DNA of 64,000 nt from Diospyros lotus (Eukaryota > Streptophyta > Magnoliopsida > Ericales > Ebenaceae). A program made the translations under genes and the position numbers. The notes under the pieces are model-generated. The model had not been told where the DNA came from and made no database searches. It worked only from the letters and a program-made list of their open reading frames with translations. This document shows, piece after piece, positions 21,983-34,890 of the stretch; the first letter of the stretch is position 1; every line of letters starts with the position of its first letter. Location: NCBI RefSeq assembly GCF_014633365.1, contig NC_068347.1, positions 33,770,116 through 33,834,115 on the forward strand, given 5' to 3'.

Positions 21983-24289
21983 ACTTACTCTTTCCCTGAA
22001 TTTTTTAAAATTAATTATGATACATCCTCGAATGGTCAAAGTTTAAAAGGTATTGGTGACTAATTAGAAAGTATCATGCCTAATTTTGATAACTTAAAAA
22101 ATTAATTGGACTCCCTCTGCCCCGAGCACTCCTAAATTTTAAAATTCTTCCATTCAACCCCTAAAGCCATGCTTACTTGTGCATTTACTTGTGGATAATG
22201 TTTATTATTTTTCATCTTCAATCTTTATTTATGTTTATGTGTTTTCATTTTTATAAAAAAAAATAAAAAATTAAAATTATATTAATTTTTATTAATATAT
22301 AAAACTAGTTTTAGATTTTAGAATACGAGAAAATGAGTTTAAAATCATATAAAATAAGAGATGTAGATATTGACGACAAAAGAGGTCATGGTGGCCTAAT
22401 GGAAAGAGGAGTTGTTGTCATAGTGGTAGAAGGAATATTGATGGTGTTAGTCGAGGGATGAGAACACTGAGAAGAGAGAAATAAGGTGATGGCACTTGTG
22501 ATGCTCGTTGTTGTGATGGTAGAGAACATCATCGCAATGACAAGAATGAGGACGGTAAATGAAAATGTCAGTTGTGTTTGTCGTTGCAGTGACAACAAAC
22601 AACGAAAAATAGAAGAGAAAAATGTGACAAGTAAATGGGTTGGTACATATGAAACACAAGAAAAAAGAAAAATAAAAGTCAAGCAAAAGAGATTCAAAAG
22701 GAAAAAATTATTGTTAATAAGAATCGAAGTGAGCTCAAATTTAAAAAACATGTTTTTCTCATAGAACATATTTAAGATATTTTATAAAGTTTAGTACAAT
22801 TTTGGAAAATAAAAAAAATGTTTTCTATTCTCCAATTTAGAAAAAAAAAAATTTGAATACATTTTTTTAATTTTATATCTATATTAAAATTCAACAAAAA
22901 CAGAAGAGTGGCAATTGTGGTTAGGCCAAATCCACTTTTAATATTTCATTATTTTGATTATATCGTCAAACTTAATTTTTGAATCAATTTAATTCATATT
23001 TTTGATATTTTTTTCATATGATAATTCAAATATTTCGTTATTTTAATTATACGTCTGAATCTATATTTTCAAGTCAATTTAACGTTTGTATTTTTAAGTA
23101 ATGTAAAAAAAAAATAAGATAATAAAATACACGTTATATTTTATTTATGTCAAAGTATATGAATTAAATTAACTTAATAATATAAATTCAGAAGTAATTA
23201 AAATAATAAAAATTTAAATTATTATATAAAAAATTAAAATAATTTAAAAATATAAATTTAATAACCATACAACAAAAATATAAAAATAGAGGGTTTGTCG
23301 AATGTGCTGATTCTTATTCTATGAAGGGGACAGTTGGAATGCGTCTGTCGTGCTGTGCATTTTGAGTGAAGAGAACCCACACGTTACTGGGTGCGTGTGG
23401 GCCCCCCGGAAGTGACCAATCCGTGATTTTAATCTCGTCACCCGCCTGTCACTGGAACTGCCATCGAACATACAGCTCGGTTACCCTTCGATTGAAACCG
23501 TCTTACCCTTCCAGTAACCTGCGACCCTCTCTCAGACTGAACGAACAGAGTTATGGATTAAAATTTGGGTTCAAGCCCTATGAATATATACAAATTATGG
23601 ACAGCTACATGAAAATAGATTTATCTGCATTATCTAAATGAGCTAATTAAATTATATTATGATTTCATAAGATAATATATTGTGTTAAATTAAATTAAAC
23701 TTGTCAAATTGATCAAACTAAATTGTCATTTCACAAGATTAATAGTCACTAATAATTTGACCATTTAAAATATTGTTCAAAGTAATTTGATTTGAGTTTT
23801 GTGTCTCGATAAATTAAAAAATTAACCGTCTATTTTAATAAAATAAAATTCCCTATTTAGTCATAAAGGTAAGGATTTTAATTGATTCTCAAGTAGTAAG
23901 GTAATAAAATAACAATACAAGTTTATGGATGTACATGATCTTTTATAGATGTTAACTGTCATTAATAAATTTTGATATTTTTAAAAATTAAATGTCTTTC
24001 TATATTGGCATGCTTCTCACCCATAATTGAATAATTTTTAGTTGTTTTCATTTATTTATGTACATTTACGATTAATTGTCTTACATCTCTATATTTATAT
24101 ACGATATATAAGGGGTGTGCAATTGTTCAGGATAGGATCGGAACCAAAAAAATTAAATTTGAAAAATTAAGATCAAACTAGTTACCTAGCGAACTAAATC
24201 AGCCTGGTTCTCTAAAAAATAATTTTGACCCTATTTAATATGAATTTAATATACACACATTAATATACAGATATCTTGTGTTTAAGAAA
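21983..24289. other. Intergenic; AT-rich repeats and a GC-richer island
   Basis: No gene is supported. Frames at 22386-22769 are composition-driven (trinucleotide-like GATGGTGG and ATGACAAG runs). 22870-23285 is a copy of the AT-rich repeat R3. 23300-23640 is a markedly GC-richer island, reported under findings. 23640-24289 is AT-rich without features. Confidence 0.5.
22870..23285. repeat. AT-rich repeat R3, copy 1
   Basis: The sequence alternates poly-T-rich and poly-A-rich halves (TTTTATTATTTTAATTATA and its inverse), giving an imperfect palindrome. The same organisation and wording occur at 30900-31370, 43789-44215 and 46862-47330. It is probably a miniature element, but its ends are not defined. 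Confidence 0.5.
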
Positions 24290-25113
24290 ATGAAAACGCA
24301 ATGATAAGCCTAAGCCCAATAAAAGAAACCCACACTCAATTGAAAGACTTGGTTGCAAAACTTAGGTAAAAGAACCAAATGAAAGGCTTGTGAGACACTA
24401 AAGTAAGAGACTCATGAAAAACTCGTGAGAGATTCAAGAAAGACTCACGAGAAATTTGCAAGACTCAATAGAGACTGAGTGACCATTGAGAGACTAAGTA
24501 AGTAGCCCTCAACTTGAGTGACCCCAAGACTAAATGATCGAGACTAAGAGAGAGTTGAATGACCTCATTTTAAATCTTTTCTCAAGGCTTTTGAGAGATC
24601 TCAAGGCCCTTGAAAGATCTTATTAGAAATTCATGAGTCAGTCAATAACTGTTATTTGGCAGACTCTTATAGGCCAGCTATTTTGATATCATTGCCTGCA
24701 AATCTAAAAGAGAGTTTGAAATGTTCGTCGAAGATTTTGGTATTTCTTTACCTGTCAGTCTTCTTCATTCTTATAAATATGAGACTTTTTCTTTGACAAA
24801 AGTATGTTGACAAATCTATCGAGACTATAATTTTACTTCAAGCACAAGAGTAACTTAAACATTGAAGGATCAGTGGGTGAGCTCCTAATCAATTTCTTTC
24901 TTTTTAGGTCTTAGAGACTCCACAAACACTCTCTCTCATCTTGATCAAGATACTCTCCTGCATAAAGAAATTTATTATTATATTTTGATAATAATAAAAT
25001 ATGCTTGTGAAATCAATAATAATTTAACATTTAATTTTTATTTTAACAAAGTAATTTAACTTTAGATATATATATATGTAGTAAAAAAATATAAATACTT
25101 GATTTTGAGGTCT
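24290..25113 (+). repeat. Repeat R1, copy 2
   Basis: An uninterrupted copy of the repeat found at 1-313 and 3603-4080. It lies upstream of TMK-C in the same relative position as copy 1 does upstream of TMK-A. At 24629-24649 it provides the empty target site for the 3.3-kb solo LTR. Confidence 0.75.
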
Positions 25114-25557
25114 CGAAAAGGCCAAATATTGAAAAAAAAAATGTTATTGGTACATCATGAATTACATAATGTAGTTAAAATGTCTAAAATATCCCACATT
25201 TAAAATGATAAAGTGAGATTATGAGTTGCATGACTAAAATATTCTTCACTCAAGATGATAAGATGTGAAAAATATTTTTATTATTTATAATATATTATAT
25301 AAATCATGAAATATTAATAATATGATCCATTACACAGAATTGATTCAATCTTGACCACTGTTTTCAGTTCAGATCGAATTTTGCATGTTCGTAATGGCAT
25401 ACATACACATTAATTATAATAATTATATTATATTTGTTCGAATTGATAAATTATAATTTACATAATCTAAAATAAATTATAATTTAGTTATGACTGAAAT
25501 GACGGTGGAATCACAGTTAAAAATTTAATTTAAAAAATACCTACCGGAGGTAGTTAG
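25114..25557. other. Segment present upstream of TMK-C but not TMK-A
   Basis: Alignment of the two upstream regions is interrupted here: TMK-A passes directly from GAGGTCTC to the GTGGTTC segment, while TMK-C has about 440 extra AT-rich bases. It is either an insertion upstream of TMK-C or a loss upstream of TMK-A; no clear terminal repeats were found. Confidence 0.4.
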
Positions 25558-25689
25558 TGTGGTTCCGTTCCGGCTGGGGCGGTGGCTACGGTGACAGCTG
25601 GGTGTGACCTAGCAATTGACCGGTAAGTTCCATTAAGTAAAGTAAAATCGCCGTTCATCCTCAAAGAGGAAAACTTTTTCAAAGCTTCT

Positions 25690-25703
25690 CTCTTCTCTTT
25701 ATA
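25690..25703 (+). promoter_or_regulatory. Possible TATA box of TMK-C
   Basis: CTCTTTATATCTATA lies about 70 bp before the start codon and is followed by a TTC-rich leader, a common plant 5' untranslated composition. TMK-A has a diverged equivalent near 5056-5070. Confidence 0.35.
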
Positions 25704-25767
25704 TCTATATTTCTTCTTCTTCTTCTTCTCTCTCTCAATGCGCGGCATCCAAGAAACCCAACCAACC

Positions 25768-28700
25768 ATGGTAATGGCATCCCAACAACATGCCCTTCTG
25801 CTCCTCTTCTCCCTCTCCGTTCTCCTTCGCTCCGCTGTCGCCGACGACGGCGCCGTCATGGCCAAGCTGGCCGCATCCCTCTCCCCCGCCCCCTCCGACT
25901 GGACCGGCACCGATTTCTGCTCCTGGACCGGCATCAACTGCGACAACTCCAACCGTGTCACCTCCATCAACCTCCCCTCCAAGTCCATCGCCGGCACTCT
26001 CCCCGCCGATCTCAACTCCCTCTCCCAGCTCAAAAGCCTAGCTCTCCAGGGCAACAGCCTCTCCGGCGCCCTGCCGTCCCTCGCCAACCTCACCTTCCTG
26101 GAACAGGTCTTCCTCGACCGGAACCAGTTCAAAACGATCCCCGCCGATTTCTTTGCCGGCCTCTCCAACCTCCAGAGCATGAGCCTCAGCGACAATCCCA
26201 CTCTCGCGCCGTGGACGTTCCCCGCCGATCTGACTCAGTCCAGCAGCTTGAACGCCTTCGCCGCCAGCAACGCCAGCATAGTGGGCTCCATTCCCGACAT
26301 TTTCAATTCCTTCCCCAACTTGCAGAACCTCCGCCTCTCCTACAACAACCTCACGGGCTCGCTGCCGCCCAGCTTCGCCGGCTCCGAGATCAGAAACTTG
26401 TGGATCAACAACCAGATGACGGGCTTATCCGGGACCATTGAGGTGCTTTCTTCCATGACCCAACTCTACCAAGCTTGGCTCCAAGAAAATTCCTTCACAG
26501 GTTAGGTTTATTTTTCATCTCTTGTATAGATTCATCACTTTTACGATTCTTCTGCAATGTGATCCGACAACTTAGCCACTTTGTTTCGATTAATTTGTTT
26601 CTTCTGATAGGTGCCATCCCGGACCTGTCCAAATGCACGAGTCTCTTCGATTTGCAGCTCCGGGACAACCAGTTCACCGGCGTGGTGCCACCGTCCTTGA
26701 CCTCTCTTCCCAGGCTTGCTAACATTAGTCTACAGAACAACAAATTGCAGGGCCCGCTGCCGGTGTTCGGCTCCGGCGTGGACGTCACTCTTGGATCCAC
26801 CAATCAATTCTGCAAGACCACATCGGGGCCTTGCGATCGCCAAGTCACTCTTCTTCTTGAAGCTGCCGGGGCTCTTGGGTATCCGATGATTCTGGCTCAG
26901 TCTTGGGAAGGCAATGATGCTTGTTCCGGTTGGTCATTCATCAGCTGCGCGCAGGGCAACATCATAACTGTGAATCTCGGGAAGCAGCGCTTTTCGGGTA
27001 CCATTTCGCCGGCCTTTGCGAACATCACCTCGCTGCGGAGTTTGTTCCTGAATGACAATAACCTGTCGGGTTTGATCCCTGAGAGCTTGGCATCTTTGCC
27101 TAATCTTCAAGTTCTTGACGTGTCTAACAATAATCTTAGTGGCCCGATACCCGTTTTCCCATCAACAGTGAAGTTAACTACCTCCGGCAACCTGTTACTC
27201 GGGAAGAACTCTACTTCCGGGAGTGGTGGCTCGCCGGGTTCTGGATCGAACTCGACCACGCCCGGTGGAAGCCCGTCAGAGGGGAAGTCGAGCGGGTCCT
27301 CTGTGTCTGCTGGTTTGATTGCAGGTGTTGTGATTGCCGTTATTGTTTTTGTAGCTGTTGTGTTGTTTGTGTCTTATAAGTGCTATGTCAAGAGGCGTCA
27401 CAAGAGTTTTGGAAGAGTTGAGGGCTCGGAGAAAGGCTCAGAGCTGACGAAGAGCGTGGCAGCGAGTGGTGCTAATGGATACGGAGGAGTCCCCAGTGAA
27501 TTACACAGCCAGAGCAGTGGTGATCATGGTGACATTCCGGTTTTCGAAGGTGGGAATACTGCCATTTCGATCCAAGTGATTCGGCAGGTGACTAACAATT
27601 TCAGTGAGGATAATGTATTGGGTAGAGGAGGGTTTGGAGTCGTGTACAAAGGGGAATTGCACGATGGAACTAAGATTGCTGTGAAGCGGATGGAATCTGC
27701 AGCAGTCGCCAAAGGAATGAATGAATTCCAAGCCGAAATTGCAGTCTTAACCAAAGTTAGGCACCGGCACTTGGTTGCGCTTCTTGGTTATTGTATCAAT
27801 GGCAATGAAAGGCTTTTGGTTTACGAGTATATGCCACAGGGAACTTTGGCTCAGCACCTATTCGAGTGGCGTGAGCTCGGGTTTCCTCCCCTTACTTGGA
27901 AGCAAAGGGTGACGATTGCGTTGGATGTGGCCAGAGGGGTTGAATATCTACACAGCTTAGCGCAACAGAGTTTCATCCATAGAGATCTTAAACCTTCAAA
28001 TATACTTCTTGGTGATGACATGAGAGCCAAGGTTGCAGATTTCGGTTTGGTTAAGAATGCACCTGATGGCAAGTATTCTCTTGAGACTCGGTTGGCAGGA
28101 ACTTTTGGATATCTTGCACCGGAATATGCTGGTAAGTACATTTTGAAAATCACATTTAATTTCGCATTGGATCTTTAACAACCATTGAAACCAAAACTAG
28201 AATGTGTCTGATTGTTCCTTGTTTACATGCTTTCTGAATAATTGATGCCTTTGGTACCTAGAATTCCTGCTGCTGTTTTTGTCATGTAGGTGCAAGTAAC
28301 ATATAAGTCAACCATGGTAATAATAAGATGCGTCGTCTCGAGATTTTTATAACTTGGTTTGGAAGGTTTAACAGTTACAAAGCACGACTTGGTGGGAGAT
28401 AAGGTTATAGATAGAATTGACTAGGGAGACAGAATTGATGTAGCCGACTTCACATAGGGGGATGCAGACTTGGTATGCTGTTGATACAATGTTGTTGTCT
28501 GAGACCCTGATTGTTGGTATGTGCTGTCGTAAAGGCGCAAAAATATGATCGTCGTCATTTTGTCTAACTGGTCAGATTGTTAACTAGTTCGATAATTTGA
28601 TTTTGAATTGATTGCATTTGTGTTATCTTGCCTTTGATCTTCCTTCCTTTAAACAACAGTCAGTCTCTCATTTCTCAAAATTACAATAAATCCTTGTCTT

Positions 28701-29344
28701 TGTGAAGTTCTCTAGGCTTATTTTTGCGATTATTTTCAACAATTCATATTAGCTAGTTGTAGATGACTCGAGAGCTATAGAGTTCATGTAGCCAAGCTCA
28801 CCTAATTGTTATATTTTGTATCCAAACAGCTACTGGACGAGTGACTACCAAAGTGGATGTTTATGCATTTGGAGTGGTTTTGATGGAGATAATCACAGGA
28901 AGGAAAGCTTTAGACGAGACCGTGCCTGATGAGAGGTCCCATTTAGTCTCCTGGTTCCGCAGGGTCCTTATCAACAAGGACAACATTCGGAAGGCTGTTG
29001 ACCAAATTCTCAACCCCAATGAAGAGACTTTCGAGAGTATTTGCAAGGTGGCTGAGCTTGCTGGTCACTGTACCGCTCGCGAGCCTTTCCAAAGACCGGA
29101 TATGGGGCATGCTGTCAATGTGTTAGGTCCTCTCGTGGAGCAGTGGAAACCTTCCAACCACGGAGACGAAGAAAGCTATGGCATCGACCTCCACTTGAGT
29201 CTTCCTCAAGCTCTTCAAAGATGGCAAGCCGATGAAGGGACTTCCACAATGTTCAACGATCAGTCCTACAGCCAATCACAGTCAAGCATTCCCTCGAAGC
29301 CTTCAGGGTTTGCAGACTCATTCGACTCAATGGATTGCCGATGA
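25768..29344 (+). CDS. TMK: TMK-C: TMK-type LRR receptor-like kinase
   Basis: Exons 25768-26500, 26611-28131 and 28830-29344 join across two phase-1 GT-AG introns to give 922 aa, close to the 942 of Arabidopsis TMK1. Seen in order are a signal peptide (1-26), the cysteine cap (C51, C58), N-terminal LRRs, the non-LRR island (about 297-356, with the FCKTT and SWEGNDAC cysteines), a second LRR block ending near 430, a Gly/Ser-rich linker, a membrane helix (about 477-500), a basic KRRHK juxtamembrane and a kinase. The kinase has GRGGFG (582), K603, HRD (701), DFG (721) and APE, and is of the RD type. TMKs are plasma-membrane kinases of auxin signalling and growth. An in-frame ATG at 25738 is not conserved in TMK-A (GCG there), so 25768 in ACCATGG is preferred. 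It is the only copy with a full juxtamembrane and the ancestral-type upstream region. Confidence 0.93.
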
Positions 29345-29984
29345 CAGAACATCAGGATCAAGATAACCATTCAGAGGAGGATAGGACAGAGAATCGATAT
29401 TGAATTAGTACACCTTACAAGCGTGAAAGAGACTATGACAAAGGCAAGTTCCCCTGCTGTTCTAGCTTTTGGGGGAACCCGATAGTATCTTGTATATCTG
29501 TTATTTCATTGTTTTGTTCCTTCCCATTTTTACCTGCACCATGTATGTACCCTTTTTGTATTCTCTTCTTCTTATGGCCTGCATTGTGTGAAACCCCAAG
29601 AGTGGCTGCTGTTCATATGTTTGGATTCTTTGTATCAGACCCCTCTTCCGGCGACGGGGCTGACATCGGGAACCAGATTCCGTGATGTCAGAGACCAAAA
29701 CGATCATAGGAAGAACAAAGAACCAAAGATGCAATTCAAATTTTTGTACCGTTACCATCAAAGCTACCATCTTGTTCTGTTCATGATTCCTCTGTTCCTT
29801 GTTTTCCCCCTTTCCCATAGTTCTCTCAGATTCCTATTGAAGAGATGGATCTATCCATTGCGTACTTGTGTTAGAAGTAAGAGCAAGCCCTCTTGAAAGG
29901 GTTTTGATCTTCCAGGCTGGTAGAAACAGGGATTCCATTCGATGTGTGATCTACCAGGGAAGGTTTTGAAGAATTAAGAAATGG
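29345..29984 (+). other. TMK-C 3' flank
   Basis: The first part aligns with the TMK-B 3' flank up to 29470, except for about 43 extra bases after the stop codon, and probably holds the 3' untranslated region. Beyond 29470 it is unique in the window. Open frames at 29501-29896 on both strands overlap each other and match nothing known to me. Confidence 0.45.
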
Positions 29985-30899
29985 CCAAATGGGGGTGCTG
30001 GCCCTGAGCTGGCACTGGCAGAGAGTGAAGAAAGGAGATGTTTTGATTTGTCCTTTTAACATCTGGTTGAAGTGTTTGGTGGCCAAATGGTCTGAGCTTT
30101 TAAGGCATTGTCACATGGGGTGTGAGAAAGCAGGAACAGTGCTCTGCGTGTTTGTTGGGGATCTATGAAGAGAAGAGAAGAGAATTTCATTGTCACATGG
30201 ATGCATGGACCCAACTTTCAATGTAAATTACGTGTCCGAGATTTGATAAAAGGACAGATATATTCCCTTCATATTTAAAAATTCCTTAGATTTTCGCTTT
30301 CCCCTTTTTTCGGCAAACTAATTGAAATCTCTCTCTATCCCTATGCCTATCCCTCCCTCCTTTTTGACGAAGTTAGTTTGTGAGAAAATATAATGGTATT
30401 TTTGTCATTTTAATCATCGGTGAAAGAGAAGGTACAACTGAAGTTGCAAAGTTATGTGAAATTACTACTATTTTTTAAATATCAAAAGTATTTTCGTTTT
30501 TTTAATAAACTTTAAAAGTTGAGAGTTTAGTTTACCTTTTATGATGGGTATGCAAAGATGCAATTTTTATTTGATTATTATCGTAAAACAAAGTGTTACA
30601 CCAAAAAGAAAAAATGAATTAGGAAAAGTATGCACAAATACAGAAAAATAGGACTCTTTCCAATCCTCTCCTAGGGTGGGGGTGGGGGTGGGGGACCAAA
30701 TCTCAGTCTTTTGGGGGTAGGGGAAATTAATGGGTTTGGATGAAGGCCCAAACCAACCACAGAAGGAAACTATTATTATTGTTAGGAATGATAGTGATTT
30801 GGGGGGAGGGGGGTCTATGCCCTATTGTTGTTAACTTCAAATTGTCCTCGACCAAATAGTGGTAGGTCATCAACATGGGTTGTGTTGACGAAGGTGATG

Positions 30900-31370
30900 T
30901 GACATCTCAAAATTTAAAATAAAAAATAGATGTCTAAATTTATATTTATATTTTTATATTTTTTTGTATAATTAATTATTTTTTATTATTTCAATTATAT
31001 TACTAATTTAATCTTTTTATCAATTTAACTTTTATATTTTAATTTTTTTATGTAATAATTCAAATTTTTTGTTATTTTAATTATATTTTTGAACTTACAT
31101 ATTCGAGTAAATTTAATTCTTATATTTTTATGTGTAAAAAAAAAATAAAAAAAAATAAAAAAATACATATTACACTTTGTGCAAATCAAAATATAAGAAT
31201 TAAATTGATAAAAAAATATAGGTCTAGGATAGTAATTAAAATAATAAAAAATTTGCGTTGCCACAAAAAAAAAAATCAAAACATAAGGTTAAATTGATTT
31301 GAAATATAAATTTAAAAATATAATTAAAATAATAAAAAATTTAAATCATCACCAAAAAAAATATGTAAAT
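30900..31370. repeat. AT-rich repeat R3, copy 2
   Basis: It starts near GTGACATCTCAAAATTTAAA and shows the T-rich then A-rich palindromic arrangement. It is the positional counterpart of 46862-47330 in D2. Confidence 0.6.
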
Positions 31371-33385
31371 ACATGGGCAAAGCAGATGTATTTAAGTAGC
31401 AAGTTTTTGAATTTTTAATTAATGAAAATATTAATTTATTCAATTGTTTAAGATTGTCATTTCACATGCTCAACCGCCTAATTTGATTTGATTTTTTTTT
31501 TTTTTTTAAGAAATGAGTAAATCAATGTCCAGGGACTTTGGTGAATTTTGTTCGAACCATAATCCTAAAATTAACTAAGCCTAATCTTGGGTTGAGCAAA
31601 ACAATGAATAATGTCACGATCAAGATAATACAACTCAACTATATATCTTTCAATCGATTGCCATATAAATTTTGTAAAGTTAATTTGACAATCTATTACT
31701 TTTATTGCATAGCGAGCTACAATGATAACATTATTAGTTCTTTTGCCTCTAAACGAATAAATACCAAACTCAGACTACTTTATAAAAATATCATTTTCTA
31801 CTTTATATTAAAGATAAAAGAGCATGATGAAATGAAAATGGATTTCTTTTTCATAGTGAATTCAGACATTTGTGATCAAATGTTTGGTTGATGATGGCAT
31901 GTGGGGGCAGTTGAATTTCCCCCTGCCCCCACATCATACATCATTGAAAGAAAATTGAATCGAAAATTAAAAATTAATTTTTTAAAAAATATAATCGAAT
32001 TGAACCATTGTAAGAAACACAGTTGGATAAGTTCTATTAAATTGAATTTCTGCTCTCCCTTAAATCGTCAGAAGACCAAATTGTCTCTTTGCACAACACA
32101 ACCAAATTTGATAAATGAGGTTAGAAAGTGCACTTGTGGGTTTTATAAAGTCATCTCCAACGAGAGCAAAAATTGCTCACCAAGTTAAAATATGGAGAGT
32201 CAATTACTGAAAACTTACTCTAAGAGTGCTATCTATTTGTCTTGTTCCTCACCAAATATTTGTTGAGTTTCAAATTGCTCACTATAATTGGAGAGCGAAA
32301 ATCACTTTTTCCCTCCTTACCATCTCTCTCCCACCCAACGGTGGTGAATGCATATCCAAATTTGGAAAAAAATAGCCGGTGACAAGCAATAGCAGCAACG
32401 ACAACAAGTAGCAACAGTGGTGACCAACAATGAGGGCGACAATCGAAATTTTCAGTGGGTTTGTGAGATTTTAATATTTTTTTTATTTATCAATGTATTG
32501 AATGATTGATATTGTGTATTTGGTTACTGATTTATATATTTAAATATTAATTTTGTATATGTGTATTTAATTATTAATTTTATTTATGCGTGTATCTGAT
32601 TAATTTGTCTATTTGATTATTAATTTCGTGTATGTGTGAAAATTATAGATAAGGTAAAATAAATAGAATTGAAATTTATTTAAATAAATAAAAAAATAGA
32701 GAAGATAATAGAAAATATGGATGAAGCATGTATAATTTTTGAGGTAAAGTTAAAATAGGGAGTGAATTGTTTATAATATAATAGAGAGTGCGATAGAGAT
32801 GTGAGTTGGAGATGCCTTAATAGAGGGGTAAATTAGTCATTAAACCCCTATTTGTCTCAAAACTTTTGTCAAGGAAAAATAATCTTAAAATTAACTAAGC
32901 CTAATCTTGGGTTGAACAAAACAATGGATAATATCACAATCAAGGTAATACAACTCAACTATATATCTTTCAATCAGTTACATTATAAGTTTTATAAAGT
33001 TAATTTGACAATCATTTACTTTTATTATTTAAAAATGTTCTTTTACTTGTATTGAGTTTGTTTGATACGGGCACAAGAGAAGAAAGCAGGGATACTATTT
33101 CTCTGATTTTGTTTGTGTCGGACAAATGTTATATTATCTATCATAAATAATATAATAATTTCGTTTATTATATATTAAGTTATAACTAATAAGGCTACTT
33201 TTGCCGAACAAATAAACAACTTTTATAAAAATGTCATTTTCTACTTTATATTAAAGATAAGAGAACATGATGAAATGAAAATGGGTTTGCTTTTCATAAT
33301 GAATTGAGACATTTGTGATCAAATGTTTGGTTGATGATGGCACGTGGGGGCAGTTGAATTTGCCCCCCACATCATACATTATTGA

Positions 33386-34890
33386 TTGGCTATTTATTTT
33401 TGTTTAGAAGCTTTTGGAAGCAATTACTAAATCATTTAATCACCGCAATTATCGCCATCTCTATCAAATCCCCCAAATTTTATATGATTGTATGATTTCA
33501 TTATAAGTTTGTAAGATAATCATACACTTTTTAAAAATTGTTTAAGTTAGTCTTTGCGGCCATTTTAAGACTACTGTTATAGGTTGAAGGCTTGTTAATA
33601 GGGTGGGAAGATATTTTTAAGGGGCCACCCTTATTATAATGGGTGGTGAGATTTGTACAAATATTATATATTTTTTTATAACTATTACGATGCTCTGACT
33701 ATTATATGGTGGAGTTTCGTTTGACTCATGCGAACGTCTAGACATTATATTTAAAATAAAATTATAAAATTAGTTGTCGACGTTCAATTTTAATCGACTA
33801 TGATTCGTTTTGGGTCGCGGTGAGTGAATCTGAAAATGTCAAGAAAAAGGAAACAAATATCCCAAATGTAAGTGAACATAAGCAATTTTCACGTAGTTCG
33901 GTCAGAACGATGCCTATTTCACGATCGCACTCTGATTATTCTTTCAAAATAACGTATCTGATTATTCTTTTTTCTTTTCCTTATGATGTCTTTGACCCCT
34001 ATTTATAATGAGTGCTTTTATAATTTGGATAAAATATAGAAACATAAAGACAATATGATGGAGGACAAACAGTCCTTATCATCTGCATAAAATCGAGTGG
34101 GATCCTCATTTTGAAAAGTATGGTCCGTTTCAGGTAAAGTAAGTGGGCCTTGTTTCTGACTATTCAACAGCATTGTCATCTATGCGAGCTGGGTGTTTTT
34201 AGGCTAGCGTGTTGATCGCTCCAGCAAATTAGGAGTTTTATTGAGAGTTTGTTAGGTCGATTGCTGAGAGTTCGCTAAGAGCTTTGTCGGAAGCTCGCTT
34301 TATGAACTTTCAATTTTGGTGGCGTATGAGCTTACTTTGATGAGTTTGCTTAGATCTCCTGGGCTTTTAGGCGTTTGGGCCGACCCATAAGAAACAATGC
34401 GAAAAATACACATAACATTAGTTTTGTTGTATGATATAGAAATAGAACATTAGAGAGTAAAAATAATTTTGTTGTATGGCATAGGATATGGGGTCAAGCA
34501 TAATGGGCTGGGCTTTTTGAAGTGGTTGGGCCCAGGCAAATGGACGATAGGTTTTAAGTTCTAAGATTTCTTTGAAAAATAGCATTTTCCAATAGGCTAA
34601 TATCAAATAAATAAAATTTTTGTACCGTAATAATTTTTTTTTTGAATAAATTAGTCATTGTATTTTAATTTTTACTACCGTAACTACTAAACCTTAATTT
34701 TTAATTACAATTTAGTGTCTATTTTTAATTTTTTTGTCTAATTCTATTAATAAAAACTAATATGATGATACATTTAATCTCGAAATCACTTAATTGCTGG
34801 GTTTATGGTAATTCTAACACTAAATGCTTTATCGGTTTGTAATAACATATATTATGTCAGTTTTTGTTAACATATTTTGATGAAAAATTA
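33386..34890. other. D1-specific segment without a gene
   Basis: In D2 the sequence jumps directly (near 50110) between the parts flanking this segment, so it is either an insertion in D1 or lost from D2. At 33870-34010, ACGTAGTTCGGTCAG followed by CCCTATTTATAATGAG resembles the leader of a copia-type LTR. No ends or coding region are identified. Confidence 0.4.

Noticed and set aside
22386..22769. 127-residue minus-strand frame
   Set aside because: It is low-complexity Thr/Ser-rich sequence from repeated GATGGTGG and related triplets, with overlapping frames on both strands.
23366..23641. 91-residue frame in the GC island
   Set aside because: The protein is not recognised and the island shows no splice or promoter context; kept only as a sequence oddity.
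25738..25767. Earlier ATG for TMK-C
   Set aside because: The equivalent codon in TMK-A is not ATG, and starting here would place ten extra residues before the signal peptide.
29501..29896. Small gene downstream of TMK-C
   Set aside because: Overlapping frames on both strands, no family resemblance, and location in or just after the 3' untranslated region.
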